A stretch of DNA of 14,181 nucleotides from Actinomycetota bacterium (GCA_002731665.1 PCCJ01000032.1:1-14181), one strand, 5' to 3'. Counted from the first letter of the stretch, positions 1-7,218 are shown. The notes: generated by a model from the letters alone, not told the origin. Made by a program: numbers and translations.

Positions 1-785
1 ACAATCGAATAATTTTTTACCAATACGTGGTTAGCTGGTGCAGATGGGATAGTTCCGCTCGCAAATCCAACGACCAGAAGGCGTCCCTCCCAAGCTAAAA
101 GCCGTCGAGCGATATCGAAATATTCGCCGCCTACCGGATCGTAGATGAGGTCACAACCTTTACCATCAGTGGCTTCCATTACTTTTTCGTACAGGTCTTC
201 TGACTTATAGTCGATACAGACATCTGCACCGAGTTCCCGACAAACCTCAACTTTCTCGGGCCCTCCGGCAGCAGCTATCACTTTACATCCGTGAACTTTT
301 GCCATTTGAACTGCTGCGGATCCTACGCCGCCTGCTGCGGCTAACACGAGCACTGTCTCTCCTGGCTGCATGTTGCCGCGCCGATGTAAAGCTACCCAAC
401 CGGTTCCGTAAATAACGTTCATTGCGGATGCCGCGGGTAACGAGACATTATCGGGCACAATTCGCATGTCGCTTCCTCGAACTAAAGCTTCTTCTGCGTA
501 TCCACCCCACCCTGACGAAGTCATGCCTAAAACGCGATCACCGATTTTCAGATCGCAGCCGTTTCCTACTGCTTGAACGGTGCCGGCTACTGACATGCCA
601 GGCGTGAAAGGGGGCTCTACCCTCACTTGGTACGTTCCCTGACATTGCAAAATATCTGCAAAGTTAAGGTCACAAGCTGTTACTTCAACACGCGCTTCGC
701 CATCTCCGGGGAGAGGAGAATCTACCTCTTGAAGTTTTAGAACGTCCCAAGGATCTCCAAGTTCGTCTAATCGCCATGCTTTCAT
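1..785 (-). CDS. Zinc-free NADPH:quinone oxidoreductase (MDR family), 3' end cut by window
   Basis: The leftward reading frame is open from an ATG at 785 to the window edge, giving 261 complete residues. An AAGGGG ribosome site lies five bases upstream of the ATG. The N-terminal half (about 1-120) is the GroES-like fold, with IGDRVLGM at 81-88. The Rossmann half starts near 140, with the nucleotide-binding run AAAGGVGSAAVQ at 149-160. The structural-zinc cysteine cluster of alcohol dehydrogenases is absent, which is typical of quinone oxidoreductases. Family members are about 325-335 residues, so roughly 65 C-terminal residues lie outside the window. Known members reduce quinones or enoyl compounds with NADPH in the cytosol; the substrate here is unknown. 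It is transcribed away from the GMC gene, with 198 bases between the two starts. The family call is secure, the substrate is not. Confidence 0.87.
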   Translation of the reverse strand, partial: MKAWRLDELGDPWDVLKLQEVDSPLPGDGEARVEVTACDLNFADILQCQGTYQVRVEPPFTPGMSVAGTVQAVGNGCDLKIGDRVLGMTSSGWGGYAEEALVRGSDMRIVPDNVSLPAASAMNVIYGTGWVALHRRGNMQPGETVLVLAAAGGVGSAAVQMAKVHGCKVIAAAGGPEKVEVCRELGADVCIDYKSEDLYEKVMEATDGKGCDLIYDPVGGEYFDIARRLLAWEGRLLVVGFASGTIPSAPANHVLVKNYSI

Positions 786-900
786 AATTTCCCCTTAGCT
801 CTTCACGATGATCACCCAACCGTAGCAACAAAGCTCGCTGTTTGGACTGTCGATTTCCTGAAGACATCTAAGTGGATCGCTGTGTTGAGTGAGAAGCGTT

Positions 901-929
901 TTGAACGTCTTAGGTATAGCTCCTACTAT
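901..929 (+). promoter_or_regulatory. Candidate sigma70-type promoter for the GMC operon
   Basis: TTGAAC at 901-906 is followed, after exactly 17 bases, by TACTAT at 924-929. This predicts a transcript start near 936 and a leader of about 48 bases before the ATG at 984. A second -10-like hexamer, TATAAT at 937-942, lies just downstream but has no good -35 partner. The site sits in the divergent gap between the quinone oxidoreductase and the GMC gene. It is a sequence match only. Confidence 0.5.
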
Positions 930-983
930 TTGGTTTTATAATTTCTATTATTTCACCTGGCTAGGGCTGTACGGTCGAAGGTT

Positions 984-2693
984 ATGCGGCCAGCGGACTC
1001 TTCATCATTCGCTAGCAAGACCTCTTTTGATTATGACGTAGTGATCATTGGCAGTGGTTTCGGTGGCAGCGTTTCCGCTATGCGTCTATCCGAAAAAGGT
1101 TACCGAGTCGCTGTCATCGAGGCAGGAAAACGCTTTAAGCCTTCTGATTATCCAAAGAACAATTGGAACCTACGAAAATTTATTTTTGCACCCAAGCTAG
1201 GGCTGAGAGGCATTCAAAGAATGACTCTGCTCAGCGATGCTTTGGTACTTTCCGGCGCAGGTGTCGGCGGAGGATCTCTCGTGTATGCGAATACTCTCTA
1301 TGAGCCTCCGAACGCGTTTTTCGATGATAAGCAATGGGCTTCAATCAGTAATTGGAAACGAGAGTTACAGCCACATTATCGGCAAGCAAAAAAAATGCTT
1401 GGCTCTGCCACAGCGCCCGACAATAACCCTAACGATTCAGTCCTCCGTGGAATAAGTGAAGAAATGGGAGTGTCAGAGACCTACACCCCTACCGAGGTTG
1501 GCGTTTGGTTTGGTTCTCCCGGCGTGCGAGCCAAAGATCCTTATTTCGGAGGTTTAGGACCAGAACGAGTCGGATGTATCCAGTGCGGCGCATGCATGAT
1601 CGGCTGTCGACACGAAGCAAAAAATAGTTTGGACAAAAACTATCTTTACCTAGCAGAGTCAAACGGAGCTGACGTTTTCCCCAACCGGTTAGTCACAGAC
1701 CTGTTAGAGCTGCCAAGTGGCGGGTTCCGGTTATCGGCAGAAAATCCCAGCAAATGGATCAAGCCACAAAAATTAACAGTTACAGCAGAACAAATCATTT
1801 TTTCTGCAGGAGTTCTGGGGACAGTCAAACTTTTAGCTCAGTTGCAAAGCAAAGGCAGGTTAACGAATTTATCTCATCGCCTTGGCGACTTAGTTAGAAC
1901 AAACTCTGAATCTATTGTCGGTGCAACTGCTAAAAAAGCGGATGTGGATCACTCCGTGGGGGTTGCTATTTCCTCATCTATTCATCCCAATTCGAATACT
2001 CACATAGAGGGAGTTCGCTACCCAAAAGGGTCGAATGCTTTAGGGCTTCTCGCTACAACTCTGGTCGACGGTGACGGCAAGTTCCCCAGGCCTTTAAAGT
2101 TTTTGTGCTCAGTTCTCCGACATCCATTGCGCTTTTTAAAAAGTTTGTCAGTCTACCGCTGGTCCGAACGTTCCGTCATCTTGCTTGTAATGCAAAGTTA
2201 CGACAACAACATCCGGCTCAAATGGCGGTCGGACGGTAAACGAAAAGTTAAATTACGTTCGGTGTCAGGCGTCGGAAAACCAAATCCTACTTTCATTCCT
2301 GAAGCCAACGAAGCCGCTCGAATCGCAGCTACATTAATCGATGGAGATCCTATGGGGGGAATTAACGAAGCGCTTCTGGATACACCCGTAACTGCCCACA
2401 TATTAGGCGGGTGCGTTATCGGAGAAGATTCACAAACTGGGGTTATCGATGCCTATCATCGTCTGTTCGGCCATCCAGGGCTGCACGTTATAGATGCCTC
2501 GAGTATTAGCGCGAATCTTGGGGTCAACCCCTCCCTCACCATTTGCGCTCTTGCTGAAAGGGCTATCTCCATGTGGCCTAATTTCGGTGAGACTGATCAA
2601 AGACCACAGCTCGGCAGCCAATATCGCCAGATCAATCCCATCGCCCCGCATTATCCAATCGTTCCCGTTGGCGCACCAGGTTCATTGAGCTGA
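984..2693 (+). CDS. GMC-family FAD oxidoreductase, cholesterol-oxidase (ChoD)-like
   Basis: A 569-residue flavoenzyme of the glucose-methanol-choline family. The FAD-binding motif GSGFGG is at 23-28, followed by the acidic E46. The GMC signature-like loop GAGVGGGSLVYAN is at 91-103. The C-terminal block has AHILGGC at 471-477, in which H472 is the likely catalytic base, and NLGVNPSLTI at 511-520, with N515 the usual partner. These features match the cholesterol-oxidase-like branch, which oxidises sterol or other alcohol groups; the real substrate is unknown. Four cysteines (198, 201, 204, 208) in CIQCGACMIGC are characteristic of the ChoD-like subgroup. There is no signal peptide, so it is probably cytosolic. 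The ATG at 984 is the only start before the Rossmann fold. Its GAAGG is only two bases away, a poor ribosome site. The stop overlaps the next gene by one base (TGATG). Confidence 0.88.
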   Translation: MRPADSSSFASKTSFDYDVVIIGSGFGGSVSAMRLSEKGYRVAVIEAGKRFKPSDYPKNNWNLRKFIFAPKLGLRGIQRMTLLSDALVLSGAGVGGGSLVYANTLYEPPNAFFDDKQWASISNWKRELQPHYRQAKKMLGSATAPDNNPNDSVLRGISEEMGVSETYTPTEVGVWFGSPGVRAKDPYFGGLGPERVGCIQCGACMIGCRHEAKNSLDKNYLYLAESNGADVFPNRLVTDLLELPSGGFRLSAENPSKWIKPQKLTVTAEQIIFSAGVLGTVKLLAQLQSKGRLTNLSHRLGDLVRTNSESIVGATAKKADVDHSVGVAISSSIHPNSNTHIEGVRYPKGSNALGLLATTLVDGDGKFPRPLKFLCSVLRHPLRFLKSLSVYRWSERSVILLVMQSYDNNIRLKWRSDGKRKVKLRSVSGVGKPNPTFIPEANEAARIAATLIDGDPMGGINEALLDTPVTAHILGGCVIGEDSQTGVIDAYHRLFGHPGLHVIDASSISANLGVNPSLTICALAERAISMWPNFGETDQRPQLGSQYRQINPIAPHYPIVPVGAPGSLS

Positions 2694-3052
2694 TGAATCG
2701 ATTAGATCATATTTCTGGGCTGTCTCTAAGTTCGCTGACACCCGCTGATGTTGAATACTTCTTTCGTACGTTAAACACGCGTGTTCCAAGTTCCGTAAGT
2801 GAAGTGAATCAACCGCTCCTTAAACAACTGCAGGTGCGTTTACATTCTCTTTGTTCATCGCTAGGAGATCCTCTCGCTGCATCGAGACCATCAACAGCAA
2901 CGAACTCTCATCTCGCTGTAATCACTGAACGTCTTGATGGCCTCAAACGCCGCGATTGGCGCAAGCGATCAGAGGGAATGCGGCTTCTAGACATTCTCAG
3001 AGAAGCCATCGGAGAAATTTCAGCAGACCTACATGAGCTCGGTTCTCACTGA
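2693..3052 (+). CDS. Unknown 119-residue protein, coupled to the GMC gene
   Basis: I do not recognise this protein. Its ATG shares one base with the GMC stop codon (TGATG at 2691-2695), which points to translational coupling and fixes the start. The sequence looks mostly helical. It has an N-terminal LTPADVEYFFRTLNTRVPSS segment at 15-34, a serine/threonine-rich middle at about 60-72, and a basic helix LKRRDWRKRSEGMRLLDIL at 84-102. There is no signal peptide or membrane segment. Small subunits accompany some GMC dehydrogenases (for example the gluconate 2-dehydrogenase subunit 3 family). The N-terminal LTPA...P pattern is faintly reminiscent of that family, but the protein is shorter and has no Tat signal, so this is only a hypothesis. 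The SnoaL-like gene follows after 45 bases in the same direction. Confidence 0.7.
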   Translation: MNRLDHISGLSLSSLTPADVEYFFRTLNTRVPSSVSEVNQPLLKQLQVRLHSLCSSLGDPLAASRPSTATNSHLAVITERLDGLKRRDWRKRSEGMRLLDILREAIGEISADLHELGSH

Positions 3053-3097
3053 TACAACAGTCTTTAGGACTTATTGCTCTAAAAAGGATTTTCGGTC

Positions 3098-3520
3098 ATG
3101 CCACTAACTGCTCAGGATCATGAAGACATCAGGCAACTTCTTGCTCGATACAATTTCGCTATCGACTTCGGTGATGTCTCTGATTGGGTAGGTACTTTCA
3201 CCACAGATGGCATATTCGAATGTTTAGGACTCCCAGCTGGTGCGCCTCTCGGAGGGCGACATGCCGGCACCGACCAATTATCAAAATATGCGGTAAAACA
3301 TTTCGAAACAAACAAGGGTCGAGCTCGGCACTGGAACTGGAATCTTGTAATTGATGGAACACACGACGAAGCGGAAATGAAATGCTATCTGAATGCTTAC
3401 AGCGCCGGACAGGGAGCCTCTGCCGAATTCCGAGTAACTGGAATTTACCGAGACAAGCTACTCAAGATGCCAGACGGCTGGCGTTTCAAGGAACGACAAG
3501 TGACAATTGACCCCGCTTAA
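3098..3520 (+). CDS. SnoaL-like / NTF2-fold protein
   Basis: A 140-residue protein with the hallmarks of the SnoaL-like (SnoaL_4-type) NTF2 superfamily. It has an N-terminal helix pair DIRQLLARYNFAIDFGD (10-26) and a DWVGTFTTDGIFE segment (29-41) leading into the cone-shaped sheet. A GRARHWNWNLVIDG strand (74-87) has the family's conserved His before the strand, and the C-terminal strands end in GWRFKERQVTI. Members are small cytosolic enzymes or dehydratase/isomerase-like proteins that bind hydrophobic or polycyclic ligands, including steroid-type compounds; many are uncharacterised. A ribosome site AAAAAGGA lies about ten bases before the ATG. It is the third gene of the probable GMC operon, which suggests it acts on the same substrate class, though this is inferred from position only. 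Confidence 0.82.
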   Translation: MPLTAQDHEDIRQLLARYNFAIDFGDVSDWVGTFTTDGIFECLGLPAGAPLGGRHAGTDQLSKYAVKHFETNKGRARHWNWNLVIDGTHDEAEMKCYLNAYSAGQGASAEFRVTGIYRDKLLKMPDGWRFKERQVTIDPA

Positions 3521-3533
3521 TTAGTCCAATTAA
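3517..3533. repeat. Perfect AT-rich inverted repeat at the SnoaL stop codon
   Basis: TTAATT (3517-3522), a five-base spacer AGTCC, then AATTAA (3528-3533) form a perfect inverted repeat that includes the TAA stop of the SnoaL-like gene. It could be an operator or part of a weak transcript end. There is no T-run after it. Confidence 0.4.
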
Positions 3534-3535
3534 CA

Positions 3536-3558
3536 GCTAGTCACTGATGGTCATTAGC
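3536..3558. repeat. Imperfect 23-base inverted repeat between SnoaL-like and 2OG oxygenase genes
   Basis: The outer arms GCTA and TAGC pair perfectly. Inside them are one G-U pair, one T-A pair, a C-C mismatch, and an A-T and a C-G pair around a five-base loop TGATG. The arms start two bases after the preceding AT-rich inverted repeat. No U-tract follows, so a regulator-binding site or RNA hairpin is as likely as an intrinsic terminator. Confidence 0.35.
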
Positions 3559-3588
3559 GAATTTAGTTATCTGTCTGCATCAGGTCTA

Positions 3589-3604
3589 AACCTCACATAA
3601 GGTT
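3589..3604. repeat. Short inverted repeat just upstream of the 2OG oxygenase
   Basis: AACCT (3589-3593) and AGGTT (3600-3604) flank a six-base loop CACATA, directly before the AAGGAA at 3605-3610. A hairpin here would sit next to a ribosome site. It is a small stem and may be chance. Confidence 0.25.
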
Positions 3605-3619
3605 AAGGAACAGAAGCAC

Positions 3620-3685
3620 ATGTATTTAGAAAAGCAATCATTTTGGGGTGAGCTATGGCAACTAGTACGACTATCAATAACGTGA
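3620..3685 (+). CDS. Possible 21-residue leader ORF overlapping the 2OG oxygenase start
   Basis: An ATG at 3620 is preceded by AAGGAA (3605-3610) at nine bases, a better-placed ribosome site than that of the main gene. The frame encodes 21 residues (MYLEKQSFWGELWQLVRLSI, then T) and stops at 3683-3685, thirty bases inside the 2OG oxygenase gene, in a different frame. Translation through it would cover the GGGGTG in front of the main ATG at 3655. It could be a leader peptide or translational coupler, or simply a chance ORF. No homologue is known to me. Confidence 0.25.
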   Translation: MYLEKQSFWGELWQLVRLSIT

Positions 3686-4623
3686 TTCCCGTTCTTGACC
3701 TGAGCGCTCTCTCTGACCAGAACGAAAACCGGATACATGACCTCGTGATTCAATTGCGAGCTGCTTTAGAAAACGTCGGATTTTTCTTTGTTACCAATCA
3801 TGGAATTTCTTGGGAAATGGTCGAGGGAATCTACGAACAAGCAAAACGTCTTCATTTCTTGCCGCCAAGTGAGAAACAGTCAATCCCGATGGATAGAACT
3901 CATGGGGGGTATCTAGGACTAGGCGGCGGCACATCTTACGCTTCGGAGATAGCTGGAGAAGAACGTAAACCAAACCAGAACGCAGCGTATTTTATACACG
4001 AAGGCGGATACCGAGAAGCGAATAGATATCCAAACCTCGACCGCTTCCAAGAAACCACAGCTAGCTATATAGATGCTCTGCAATCCCTGGCTGCGAAGCT
4101 TCTGCCTCTCCTAGCGCTCTCCTTGGATCTGGACCATGACTATTTCCTTCCACACTTTGACATACCTAGTGTGACCCTTCGCATGTCTCACTATCCGGTG
4201 ATGGAATACTCCAACAACGAGTGGGGTCTCGCTCCACATACAGATAGTTCAATATTTACTTTCCTGCCGGCGAATGATGTACCGGGACTGGAAATCAGGC
4301 CAGCTGGACATGATTGGATCGAACCTCCCTCACTTCCCCAATCATTCTTGGTTAATAGCGGCGACATGCTCAAACGATGGACAAATGGCCGTTATCTATC
4401 CACAGCGCACCGAGCTCGGAACCTAGCGACAATCGATCGATACGCGGTACCGTTTTTTTACGGAGCTCGAGATGACGCGATAGTCGAAGCTGTTCCCACC
4501 ACTGTCAACGCCGACCGACCAGCGCGTCATGAACCAATCACCTACGGTGATTACCAAAGGTGGTTCATTAACCGCAATTACGCAGCAGTCACCGGTCAAG
4601 AAGTCGGCGAAACACCACAATAA
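3655..4623 (+). CDS. 2-oxoglutarate/Fe(II)-dependent oxygenase, isopenicillin N synthase family
   Basis: A 322-residue protein with the two-part DIOX_N / 2OG-FeII_Oxy layout. The N-terminal domain has IPVLDLSAL at 11-19 and VGFFFVTNHGI at 41-51. The jelly-roll core supplies the iron triad H195 and D197 (in PHTDSS) and H252 (in STAHR). R262 in DRYAVPFF is the expected 2-oxoglutarate-anchoring arginine. Relatives usually carry R-x-S here, but this protein has R-Y-A, so one cosubstrate contact is lost. Length is normal for the family (about 310-350). Such enzymes hydroxylate, desaturate or cyclise small molecules using O2 and 2-oxoglutarate in the cytosol; the substrate is unknown. GGGGTG lies four bases before the ATG. 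The gene starts 134 bases after the SnoaL-like gene and ends seven bases from the convergent CoA-transferase stop. Confidence 0.9.
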   Translation: MATSTTINNVIPVLDLSALSDQNENRIHDLVIQLRAALENVGFFFVTNHGISWEMVEGIYEQAKRLHFLPPSEKQSIPMDRTHGGYLGLGGGTSYASEIAGEERKPNQNAAYFIHEGGYREANRYPNLDRFQETTASYIDALQSLAAKLLPLLALSLDLDHDYFLPHFDIPSVTLRMSHYPVMEYSNNEWGLAPHTDSSIFTFLPANDVPGLEIRPAGHDWIEPPSLPQSFLVNSGDMLKRWTNGRYLSTAHRARNLATIDRYAVPFFYGARDDAIVEAVPTTVNADRPARHEPITYGDYQRWFINRNYAAVTGQEVGETPQ

Positions 4624-4630
4624 AGTTTCC

Positions 4631-7066
4631 CTATTCAAGGACTCCCGCAACAGCTAAATCTGCTATCTGGTCAGGTCCATACCCAAGAATCCCTTCAAGA
4701 ACATCAAAGGTGTGTTGACCATAGCTCGGGCCACCATCACTGATCTCATCACGTGAACGACTCATCTGGAATCTTGTTCCTTCTACCCACATTTTTTCGT
4801 TTGTTTGGTGAGCGACTTCACGAAAGTGCTTACGGTGTATTAACTGCGGGTCTTCAACAAGATCAGCAGCAACCTGAACAGTGTGAGCTGCAACACCACA
4901 ATTTTGCAGGGTCTCTGAGATTTCCTTCGAGGTGAGAGTCGTCGTCCACTTAGCTATCGCTTCATCGATCTCAGAAGCTCGTTCGCGTCGAGAAGCAAGT
5001 TCTAGAGCTTTTAGATCTTCACTTAAACCAGCTACTTCACATAATCTGACGTAGCTTTCCTGGTCCTGGCAGGCAATTGTCACCCATTTGTCATCTCCGA
5101 GGCTTGGGTAAGCTCCATGAGGACATAACACCAGGTGAGCATTACCTATCTGAGGTGCTAGCTCTCCGTTTATTTTATAATCCAGCACGGCCGGTGCCAG
5201 AAAATGCATTGATGATTCAGCTTGAGAAAGGTCTATGTACTGGCCCTCTCCAGTGCGGTTCCTGTGATCGACTGCCGCCAAAATAGTGGTGGCAAGATAT
5301 CGCGGCGATACATAATCTGTATATGCACCCATTACTCCTGCGGGCGGACGATCTGGCCAACCAGTCATTTCGTAGAACCCAGACATCGCTGCTCCCATAG
5401 TGCCAAACCCAGCTAAGGATGAAAGCGGACCATCTTGGCCAAATAGGCAGCTACTTGTCATAATTATTTGAGGGTTTATTTCTATAAGATCGCTATAGCT
5501 CAGCCCCCAACTTTGCATAGCTTTGGGAGAAAACGATTCGCATACAACATCTGCCCACTTGACTAAGTCGATTATCACGTCTCGAGATTCTGGTTTCGAC
5601 ATGTCTATAGTAAGCCCAGTTTTACCAGCGTTCATATTTTGGTATAAACCGCTATTATCGGCTCCTCCTTCATCGTTCAAGAACGGCTGAATCGTTCGAG
5701 CTGTCTCTACCTTGTTTGATGACTCAACACGTATTACTTGCGCTCCCCAGTCCGCCAGGATTCGCGTCGAGGCCGGACCTGCCATAACCCACTGAAAGTC
5801 AAGAATTTTCAGATCAGACAATGGAAGGAGGTTTTCCGTTTCGCTTGTCACTATCGGCTGAGGCTTCTGCCTTGAAGCCATTTTTTCGAATATTTCATCG
5901 TTCGCTTCGCCAATACTTGGTGGCGGAGATGAGATATCTAAAGGCGTTTTAGTAAGCTTTGCGTGCGGACCAGGAAAAATAACTGGGCCATGACCCGGCA
6001 TCTCGACTTCACGCCAAAAATCTCTTTCCACATAGTGATCTTCCTGCGACACATCGGCAATATTGGCAACAGGGACTATCAGCAGACGTCTCTTCAAAGC
6101 CTCGCCCAACAGTTCTTTTTTAGTCCTCTTAGCAGTGAAATTAGCCGCTACTTCCTGAATTCGATCATACTCTCCAAGACCAAGCACTCCCGACATAACG
6201 TTTTCTACAAAGTTAACCCAATCGATTTCTGCATCGGCAGCATCGCATTCACCTTCTTCAAAAATCCATTCGAACAATCGTTGGCTAAATGGGCCAATAG
6301 CTTCTCCGAAAAGAATCGTTACTGATACATATCCATCTGAGGCAGGCGACCTAAGCCTCACGTTGAACGGGCCGACACGAAGAGCTCCGCTGACGCGAGT
6401 CCCTTCTCCAGCGTTATAAAGATCCGCCAAACAAAAAGACTGTGTGGCAGCCAAGAAAGACTGTTGAGCGCTGACATCAATATGTTGGCCTTTGCCAGAA
6501 CGAGCCCGATCGTGCAGCGCTATGAGAGCAGCGGTAGCTGCATCGGCTGACGCATGGAGGAACGTTTGGTCTAACGGAATTCTCAGTGGCGCTCTATCTT
6601 CATCGCCCTGCATCGACATTTGCATCGCCGCAGCTGCCACAGTGATATCGGTAGCCACCCACTTTGCTTTGGGCCCACTTTGACCGAAAGCTGATATCGA
6701 TACATAGATCAATTCAGGATTCACTGCTGCTAACGCCACATAATCAAGATTTAGCTCTTTCATCACCCCTACATCAGATGACTCAATGATCACATCAGCA
6801 GTTTTAGCTAGTTCATGGACACGCATCTGGTTATTGCTGTCTGATAGGTCTAGCGAGATACTGCGTTTTCCGCGATTGTAAGACCAGAACCACAAAGAAG
6901 CCTCAGGGTCACCTTCTCTTTGATCGACAAACGGACCAAGTGTTCTTGACCGCGACCCACCGGTTGGTTCAACAAGAATAACTTCAGCTCCAAGATCAGC
7001 AAGAATTAGGCCCGCAAGCTGCCCTCTTTCATCGGAGAGATCTAGTACTCGGTAGTTTGACAACAT
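4631..7066 (-). CDS. Tandem fusion of two family III (CaiB/BaiF) CoA-transferase domains
   Basis: An 811-residue protein about twice the normal CaiB length. Domain 1 is about 1-395 and opens with YRVLDLSDERGQLAGLILADLGAEV. Domain 2 is about 417-811 and opens with LKILDFQWVMAGPASTRILADWGAQV. Each repeats the family blocks: the SxFGQ-GP loop at 124-132 and 538-547, and GxGQxIDxS at 191-199 and 606-614. Family III enzymes move CoA between carboxylic acids through an active-site Asp. Domain 2 has a candidate in AYTDY (D584). The matching segment of domain 1 (PLDQTFLHASAD, 164-175) aligns with T or Q at that place, so the first half may be structural. This recalls two-domain CaiB proteins such as the DMSP enzyme DddD, but no DMSP gene is nearby. 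The ATG at 7066 is chosen because AAGGGG lies seven bases upstream; an ATG at 7072 and a TTG at 7084 are too close to it. Confidence 0.88.
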   Translation of the reverse strand: MLSNYRVLDLSDERGQLAGLILADLGAEVILVEPTGGSRSRTLGPFVDQREGDPEASLWFWSYNRGKRSISLDLSDSNNQMRVHELAKTADVIIESSDVGVMKELNLDYVALAAVNPELIYVSISAFGQSGPKAKWVATDITVAAAAMQMSMQGDEDRAPLRIPLDQTFLHASADAATAALIALHDRARSGKGQHIDVSAQQSFLAATQSFCLADLYNAGEGTRVSGALRVGPFNVRLRSPASDGYVSVTILFGEAIGPFSQRLFEWIFEEGECDAADAEIDWVNFVENVMSGVLGLGEYDRIQEVAANFTAKRTKKELLGEALKRRLLIVPVANIADVSQEDHYVERDFWREVEMPGHGPVIFPGPHAKLTKTPLDISSPPPSIGEANDEIFEKMASRQKPQPIVTSETENLLPLSDLKILDFQWVMAGPASTRILADWGAQVIRVESSNKVETARTIQPFLNDEGGADNSGLYQNMNAGKTGLTIDMSKPESRDVIIDLVKWADVVCESFSPKAMQSWGLSYSDLIEINPQIIMTSSCLFGQDGPLSSLAGFGTMGAAMSGFYEMTGWPDRPPAGVMGAYTDYVSPRYLATTILAAVDHRNRTGEGQYIDLSQAESSMHFLAPAVLDYKINGELAPQIGNAHLVLCPHGAYPSLGDDKWVTIACQDQESYVRLCEVAGLSEDLKALELASRRERASEIDEAIAKWTTTLTSKEISETLQNCGVAAHTVQVAADLVEDPQLIHRKHFREVAHQTNEKMWVEGTRFQMSRSRDEISDGGPSYGQHTFDVLEGILGYGPDQIADLAVAGVLE

Positions 7067-7077
7067 ACACATTCCCC

Positions 7078-7091
7078 TTAACAAACGTTAA
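7078..7091. promoter_or_regulatory. Candidate operator (inverted repeat) in the divergent gap
   Basis: TTAAC (7078-7082) and GTTAA (7087-7091) flank a four-base spacer AAAC. The repeat lies about where the leftward transcript from the candidate promoter at 7098-7128 would begin, and it touches the ribosome site of the CoA-transferase gene. A repressor bound here would block that gene. It is a short repeat and only suggestive. Confidence 0.3.
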
Positions 7092-7097
7092 CTGCAA

Positions 7098-7128
7098 CTT
7101 ATCTGCGCTTGAAATGAGAACGTGTCAA
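7098..7128 (-). promoter_or_regulatory. Candidate leftward promoter for the CoA-transferase fusion
   Basis: On the minus strand a perfect TTGACA -35 hexamer (7128-7123) is followed after 19 bases by GATAAG (7103-7098), a four-of-six -10 match. The predicted start, near 7091, gives a leader of about 25 bases. The spacer is longer than ideal. No convincing rightward promoter for the amidase was found in the same gap. Confidence 0.38.
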
Positions 7129-7218
7129 CGAGCTTTAAATCATCAGGATTGCAAGATCAGACGACGCGACTCAACCGTTCTATGTAGATTATTTCCTATC
7201 AGCAAGGAGCGATTATCC

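Noticed and set aside
5963..6325. A 120-codon plus-strand open frame inside the CoA-transferase fusion
   Set aside because: It lies wholly antisense to a conserved, well-supported domain, has no ribosome site, and its product has no recognisable features.
4631..7066. Naming the CoA-transferase fusion DddD or the region a DMSP operon
   Set aside because: Only the two-domain layout agrees. No DMSP transporter or other ddd gene is present, and sequence identity cannot be judged here.
7057..7218. N-terminal extension of the amidase frame back to 7057
   Set aside because: The extension overlaps the divergent CoA-transferase start and its promoter region and has no family similarity. The ATG at 7219 has a proper AAGGAG.
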